NCBI GenBank assembly: GCA_002435875.1
Contig: DIVN01000102.1
Span: forward strand, 5,567 to 12,335
DNA from: Anaerolineales bacterium UBA6131
GTDB taxonomy: Bacteria > Chloroflexota > Anaerolineae > UBA2200
DNA: 6,769 bases
Direction of reading: 5' to 3'
Shown: piece after piece, positions 1-6,000 of the stretch
Layout of the letters: the number at the start of each line of letters is the position of its first letter
Numbering within the stretch: position 1 is the first letter of the stretch
Notes under the pieces: generated by a model
What the model was told of the DNA's origin: nothing
Database searches by the model: none
The model's input: the letters and a program-made list of their open reading frames with translations, nothing else
Position numbers and translations under genes: made by a program

Positions 1-88
1 TGGGCGTGCGTATCTCGTGGCTCATCGTAGCCAGGAAGGCGCTCTTGGCCGCGTTGGCCGAATCCGCGGCAGCTTTGGCCACCCTGAG
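1..88 (-). other. HisKA dimerisation and phospho-acceptor domain, truncated by the window edge
   Basis: The helix LRVAKAAADSANAAKSAFLA leads into the H-box MSHEIRTP, with the phospho-acceptor His2251 encoded by bases 17-19 on the minus strand. The last complete codon is the proline of the H-box (bases 2-4); base 1 begins the next codon, which could be the methionine usual at this place. The second HisKA helix and the HATPase domain (N, G1, F and G2 boxes) are expected immediately outside the left edge. Confidence 0.93.
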
Positions 89-3000
89 CTCCTCCTCAGC
101 TTGTTTGCGGTCGGTGATATCGCGAATGGACTCGATCGCCCCAACCACCTTGCCCTTGGCATCTCTCAAGACCGAGGCAGTGGCGAACATGTGTCTGCCG
201 CCCCCCAGCGCCGGCGTGAAAGATTCGCCGGTTAGCGTGGCGCCTTCCCGATGGATCGTTGCGTACTTTTTCTCGATCTCCTCTTGTGGCAGGCTCACCA
301 GATCGATCAGGATCGGCCGTCGCTCGCCGTAGAACGGCAACGCGTACTCATAGTTGCCCTTGCCAAGCATGTCGGCCGCCTTCACGCCCGTCATGCGCTC
401 CATGGCCCGGTTCCAGGCGATGACCTTGCCCTCCCGGTCGATAACCAGTGTGGCATCCGGGAAGAACTGGATGATGTCCGACATTTGTTGGCTCGTGGCA
501 TCTGCCGCAACGCGAGCAGCCTCGGCCTGTTCGTACAATCGGGCATTTCCTATGGCAATGGCCGCCTGACGAGCCAGGCCAATCGCAAACTCGAGATCGT
601 TGGGCGTAAAGCCGCCTTGGCTGGCTTTGTCGCGCCACAAGCTCAGCACGCCCAGCGCCTCGTCGCCTGCGCCAAGCGGGGCCAAAGCCAGAGCCTCACT
701 CTCCTCGTCGTGCTCTGTGCCAGGAATGTGGACCATGCGTGGGTCGCGCAGTGGATCATTCACCACTTCAGCGACGCCACTCTCGAACACAGAGTAGGTG
801 ATGCCTTTCCCGGGAAGCACAACATCATCTCTCAGCAAGTCGGCATTCTTTCCGCGGGCAATCACCGTGCGCAGGCTGCCGTCTGGCTGTAGCAACCGCA
901 GCGCAACGTCACGCGCATTCAGAACTTCCAGAGCGCGGACCGCGATGCGCTCAAGGATTGTGTTCTGATCGAGCGTTTCCGAGATCTCGCGGCCGACCTC
1001 GGTCAGGGCAGTCATCTCATCGCCGCGCTGTTCGGCCTCGGCATACAGACGCGCGTTCTCCAAGGCCACGCTCATGTTCAGCGACAGGGTAGTCAGCAAG
1101 CGCAGGTCATCTTGGCTAAAGGCCTTCTCGCGGTCGAGATTCTGCAGGGTGATCACTCCGCGGGCCTCGCCGCCCATCAGCAATGGTACACCCAGGTACG
1201 ATTTGGGAGCCTCACCGGCAATCACCGTGCTGCCGTACTCGGCGGCCACCGACTCCATGTTCTCGTTGATCATTAGCGGACTGCGCGTCTTGAGGATGTG
1301 GCCAGAAAAGCCCGATGCTGCTCGCGGTGCCGGGTATTGCCGCTTGCCCCTTTCCTCAGAGTAGCGCCAGGTGCACAACTCGGACTGGCGATCGTAGGTG
1401 ATGATGCTGACTACCTGAGCGTCAAAGACCTCCAACAACTTACCACCCATGGCCTCGTAGATGCGCTGCAGGTCGAGCTCGCCCACGAGCATCTGGCCGA
1501 CATCACTGATCTCTTTCAGTTCGGCCGCGCGGATCTCAGTCTCGGAAAGCAGACGTTTGGTCTCGTCGAACAGGCGCGCGTTTTCCATTGCCACACTCAT
1601 GGACGAGGCCATGGTGGTCAGTAGCCGCACATCCTGCTCGTCAAATGCGTGTTCACGGTCGAGATTTTGCAGGGAGATCGACCCTCGCACCTCTTCGCCT
1701 ACGATCAACGGCACATACACCAGCGACTTGGGCTCGTCAGTGCCGGGGATCAACTGCATGCCGAATTCAGACAGACGCTCCATGGCGTTCTCGTTGATCA
1801 GCAGTGGCTGCCGTGTGCTCTGAAGATGCTCCACGAGCCCACCCTGTGCGATGGGACCGGGGTGCTCAAACAGCCGCTTGCCCCTTTCCACCAGGTAGTT
1901 GCGGTACACCGTGCGCGTCTTCCAGTCATAGGTGCTGAGGGTTACCACCTGCGTGTCGAACAGTTCGCGTATCTTGTCACCGACCAGATCGCAAATGGCC
2001 TGCACATCCAGTTTGGAGGCCAAGCCTTGCTGCACGCTGTTAATGATCGCCAGCTCCGCGGCACGCTGATCAGTCTCCTTGAGCAAGCGTCTGGTCTCCT
2101 CAAACAGTCGTACGTTCTCCAGGGCACCGCTCATCGAGGAGGCCAGCGTTGTGAGCAGGCGGACATCCGCGTCGCTGAAAGCGTGCTCGCGATCCACATT
2201 CTGAATCGAGACGCAGCCCCTGAGGTCGCCGCCCGCGATCAGAGGAACATAAACCGAGGACTTGGGTGCTTCTGTCCCCGGAGTAACCCTTTGCCCGCCA
2301 AACTCAGCCATGCGTTCGGCCATCTTCTCGTTGATCACGATGGGCCGCAGCGTCCGCCGCATCTGCTCAGCCACACTTGGCGTAGGTATGGGGCCTGGTG
2401 GCAGATCGAGCCGTTGGCCCTTTTCGATGTTGTAGCGAGGCGTTCGCGTGTGGTGTTGCCAGTCGTATGTCGTGATGGCAACCACCTGGGCGTCGAAAAT
2501 CTCCCGCATCTTGTCGCCGACGAGGCTGTAAATGGCTTCAGCCTCCAACGTGAGCCCCAACTCGTGCTGCACGCTGTTGATGATGCCAAGCTCCGCCGCT
2601 CGCTGGTCCGTCTCCTTCAGCAGGCGCTTTGTCTCGTCGAAAAGACGCACGTTTTCCAGTGCCACGCTCATGGACGAGGCCAGAGTCATCAGCAGGCGGA
2701 CATCTGACTCACTGAAAGCGTTCTCGTGGTCAATGTTCTGCAGCGAGATGCCGCCTCTGACTTCGCTGCCGGCAACCATTGGCACGTATACTGCCGACTT
2801 GGGTGCCTCAGTGCCGGGAACAATGCTTGCGCCACCGAACTCGACCATGCGCTCGGCCAGGTTCTCGTTGATCACGATCGGCTGGCTGGTGCGCCGCATG
2901 TGGCTAGAAATGCCACTGGCTATGATGGGGTAAGGCTCGTCGAAGAAGCGCTCGCCCTTCTCAATGCCATAACGGGGCTGGGCCATGTTGGCATCCCAGT

Positions 3001-6000
3001 CGTACGTGGTGATGGACACAGCCTGGGCATCGAACACCTCACGGACCTTCTCTCCCACGAGGTCGTAGATGGCTTGCACGTCCAGCTTGGCGGCCAGGCC
3101 CTCCTGCACGCTGTTGATGATCTGCAGCTCCGCCGCGCGCTGGTCAGTCTCTTTGAGCAAGCGCTTGGTCTCGTCGAACAGCCGTGCATTCTCCAGCGCC
3201 ACGCTCATCGAGGAAGCCAGCGTGGTGAGCAGCCGTACATCTGAATCGCTAAAGGCATTCTCGTGGTCAATGTTCTGCAGCGAAATGCTACCCCTGAGCT
3301 CGTTTCCGACCATCAGTGGCACGTCGAGCGTGGATCTGGGCACTTCTGTGCCGGGCACTACATCTATCCCGCCGAACTCGGCCATGCGTTCGGTGATCTT
3401 CTCGTTGATCAGGAGGAGCTGATGAGTGCGTGCGAGATGCTCCATCACTCCGCCCTGTCGCATTGGAGCGGGCTCTGGGTAGATGCGGACGCCCTTTTCG
3501 ATGCCGTAACGGGTCTGCACCGTACCGTCCGGCTCGATGGTCGAGATCAGCATCGCTTGGGCGTCGAAGAGATCGCGGATCTTTTCGCCGACCAGCTCAT
3601 AGATGGCCTGGACATCGAGCTTGGAGGCCAAACCTTCCTGCACGCTGTTGATGATGGCCAGCTCGGCCGCGCGCTGGTCGGTCTCTTTGAGCAGGCGTTT
3701 GGTCTCGTCGAACAGGCGCACATTCTCCAGGGCTACGCTCATCGACGAAGTCAGAGTGGTCAACAGGCGCACATCCGATTCGCTGAAGGCGTTCTCGCGG
3801 TCCGCGTTCTGCAGCGTGACGACTCCATAGACCTGGTCACCCAGGACTAGGGGTACAAATAGGGCGGACTTGGACGGCTCAGTGCCCTTGACGGTTGTGC
3901 TTCCGTACTCGGCAAAGCGCCGCCGGGCATCGCTGTTGATGAGCACAGGTTGCCGTGTGGAGATCAGCTGATCAGTGAGCGTATCAAAGCGGAACGCGTC
4001 GGCGCGAAAACGTCTGCCCTTTTCGAAACCGTAGCGGCACTGGCCCTGCCTGGCCTCGTGATCGAGGAGCCAGATCGCCACACTCTGCGCATCAAAGATG
4101 TTGCGAATCTTCTCACCCACCAACTCGTATATGGCTTGGGCATCCAGCTTGGAGGCGAGGCCCTCCTGCACGCTGTTGACGATCTGCAGCTCGGCCGCCC
4201 GCTGGTCGGTCTCTTTGAGCAGACGCCTGGTCTCATCGAAGAGACGCACGTTCTCCAACGCTACGCTCATCGACGAAGTCAGAGTGGTCAACAGGCGAAC
4301 ATCCGATTCGCTGAAGGCGTTCTCCCTGTCCAGGTTCTGTAGGCTGACCTCGCCCTTGTACTCCTTACCAACGACCAGTGGCACAAAGAGTGCCGACTTG
4401 GAGGGCTCGGTACCAGGTACGGTCGTCATTCCCGCCCCGGCCATGCTCTGAACGGTGTTGAACACCTCTGGCTTGCCGAGCGACTTTTCGGCAACGCGTT
4501 CGGGCGTCATCTTGTGCGGGGGGGCAAGCTCCGCCCGCTGGCCGCGCTCCAAGGCATAGCGCTCCCCAATCATCCCAGCCCGCGCGTCGTACACGGTGAT
4601 GGTGACCACCTGGGCGTCAAAGATCTCACCAATCTTGTCGCCAACCAGGTCGATGATTCCCTGGTAGTCCAGCTGCGAAGAGAGCCCCTGCTGCACGCTG
4701 TTGATAATCTGCAGCTCGGCCACCCGCTGCTTCTCGGCCTCAAACAGGCGCGCGTTCTGCAGTGACACGGCCAGGCTGGAGGCCAAAGTGCTGAGCAAGC
4801 GAACGTCGCTCTCTTTGTAGCGGTTCTTTGGCCAGTCGGCAAGGTTGATCGTTCCGATCACTTCATTGCCGGCAATCATCGGCACGCCCAGCCACGACTC
4901 GGGTGTCTCCGATGTCGCGTCCTCTTCCGTATATGCAGCGCCCATGGCCCTCTGGTCAGCCAACGACCCCACGACCAACGGGCGTCGGGAAGCGATAACC
5001 GTGGAGGTCAAGCCGTCGCCAAGAGGTAGCGACTCGGCAGCAATACGCCCTCCCTCGAAGCCGACACTGTACGGGAATTGCAGCATGTTCGTGGTCTTGT
5101 CGTACAGGCAGATGGAGATGTATTGGCCGGCGAAGGTCTCGCGGAGCTTGTCTCCGACTACATCGACAATGGCCTGGAAATCCAACTCCTTGGCCAGGCC
5201 CTGCTGCACGCTGCTGATGAGCTGCAGCTCGGCCACGCGCTGCTTCTCCGCCTCGAACAGGCGCGCGTTCTGTAGTGACACGGCCAGGCTGGACGCCAGC
5301 GTGCTCACCAGACGAACGTCATCCTCGCTGTAGCGATTTTTCGGCCAATCTTGCACCGCGATGGCGCCCACCACATCGTCGCCCGAGAGCATGGGCACGC
5401 CAAGCCATGATTCAGGCACTTCTGCGTGGCCGTCGTCCACGATAAGCGCGCCCAGGGCCGTGCCCTCGGCCGCCGTGCCCAGAACCAGGGGTTGCCGTGA
5501 GTTGATGACGATGGACGTCAGCCCGTCGCCCAATGGCCTGGGCGGATCGTGAAGCTCGCCAGTGTCTCCTACCCAGTAGGGGAAGCTCAGTAGGTTTGTG
5601 GCCTTATCGTAGAGTGCGATCAGGACATTCTGTCCGCCCAGAGTGGCGCGGATCTTGTCGCCCACCACCCGCACAATGGCTTGCAGGTCCAGCTCTCTGG
5701 CCAGGCCCTGCTGCACGCTGCTGATGATCGAAAGCTCCGCGTTGCGTTGCTCCAGGGCGGTGTTGGATGCCGAGAGCTCGGCGGTGCGCTCGGCGACGCG
5801 CAACTCGAGGTCTTGATACAGGCGGGCGTTGTCGATTGCCGTAGCCGCCTGATTGGCGAAAAGTGAGAGCAGGTCCAGGTCAGCCGGTCGGAAGGGACCA
5901 AAGACCGCCCGGTTGTCGGCATAGAGCAGCCCGATCATCTGTCCCCGCGCGATGAGCGGGGCAGCCATGCAAGACCGCCATTGTCCCGGCGCGCCCTCGT

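Larger units (their letters stand above)
1517..4711 (-). repeat. Tandem coding repeat: six type B GAF units (GAF3-GAF8)
   Basis: Six head-to-tail in-frame copies of 525, 528, 534, 537, 537 and 534 bp (boundaries at 4711, 4186, 3658, 3124, 2587, 2050 and 1517). Each has an N-terminal helix with NSVQ, a variable middle, a P/K-G-T-E/D loop, a VPL strand, an S/T-x-Q-N strand, a DVRLL helix and the linker LFDETKRLLKETDQRAAEL or a near variant. Over the last 40 residues neighbouring units differ at 1 (3/4), 2 (4/5), 2 (5/6), 5 (6/7) and 10 (7/8) positions, counted by hand. Unit lengths change only by whole codons. Confidence 0.92.
4712..5731 (-). repeat. Tandem coding repeat: type A GAF pair (GAF1-GAF2)
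   Basis: Two in-frame copies of 507 and 513 bp. They share LGDGLTS, ESWLGVPM, DWPKNRY, STLASSLAVSLQNARLF and EAEKQRVAEL. The copies differ at two of the last 33 residues, while the middle loops differ in length and sequence. This is a second duplication event, separate from the type B array. Confidence 0.88.

Noticed and set aside
251..892. 213-codon open frame on the plus strand opposite PAS and GAF10
   Set aside because: The opposite strand here encodes unmistakable PAS and GAF motifs; the plus-strand translation has no recognisable domain.
1649..2707. 352-codon open frame on the plus strand
   Set aside because: It lies wholly antisense to GAF4-family repeat DNA of GAF7 and GAF8, matches no family I recognise, and shows the same recurring segments (such as LLHAVDD) as other plus-strand frames. 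Those segments are just the antisense of the repeated NSVQ helix. GC-rich coding DNA commonly leaves such antisense frames open.
2726..3850. Plus-strand open frames of 172 and 195 codons with repeated segments
   Set aside because: They are mirror images of the type B GAF repeats, with repetition inherited from the coding strand and no independent evidence of translation.
1517..4711. Assembly artefact creating false tandem copies
   Set aside because: All units differ by many substitutions, lengths vary by whole codons, and the frame is intact throughout, which fits a real diverged array. Exact copy number still merits long-read confirmation because of the 65-bp near-identical tract.
1517..4711. 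CRISPR array or non-coding satellite
   Set aside because: The period is about 530 bp and every unit is translated into a conserved protein fold; there are no short repeat-spacer structures.
4845..5333. 162-codon plus-strand open frame, serine-rich
   Set aside because: Antisense to GAF1 and GAF2; composition is that of a shadow frame and no domain is recognisable.
527..5731. Phytochrome or cyanobacteriochrome chromophore-binding GAF
   Set aside because: Cysteines are few, lie at different places in different units, and none sits in a recognisable C-H or D-x-C-F bilin-attachment motif; no PHY domain follows.
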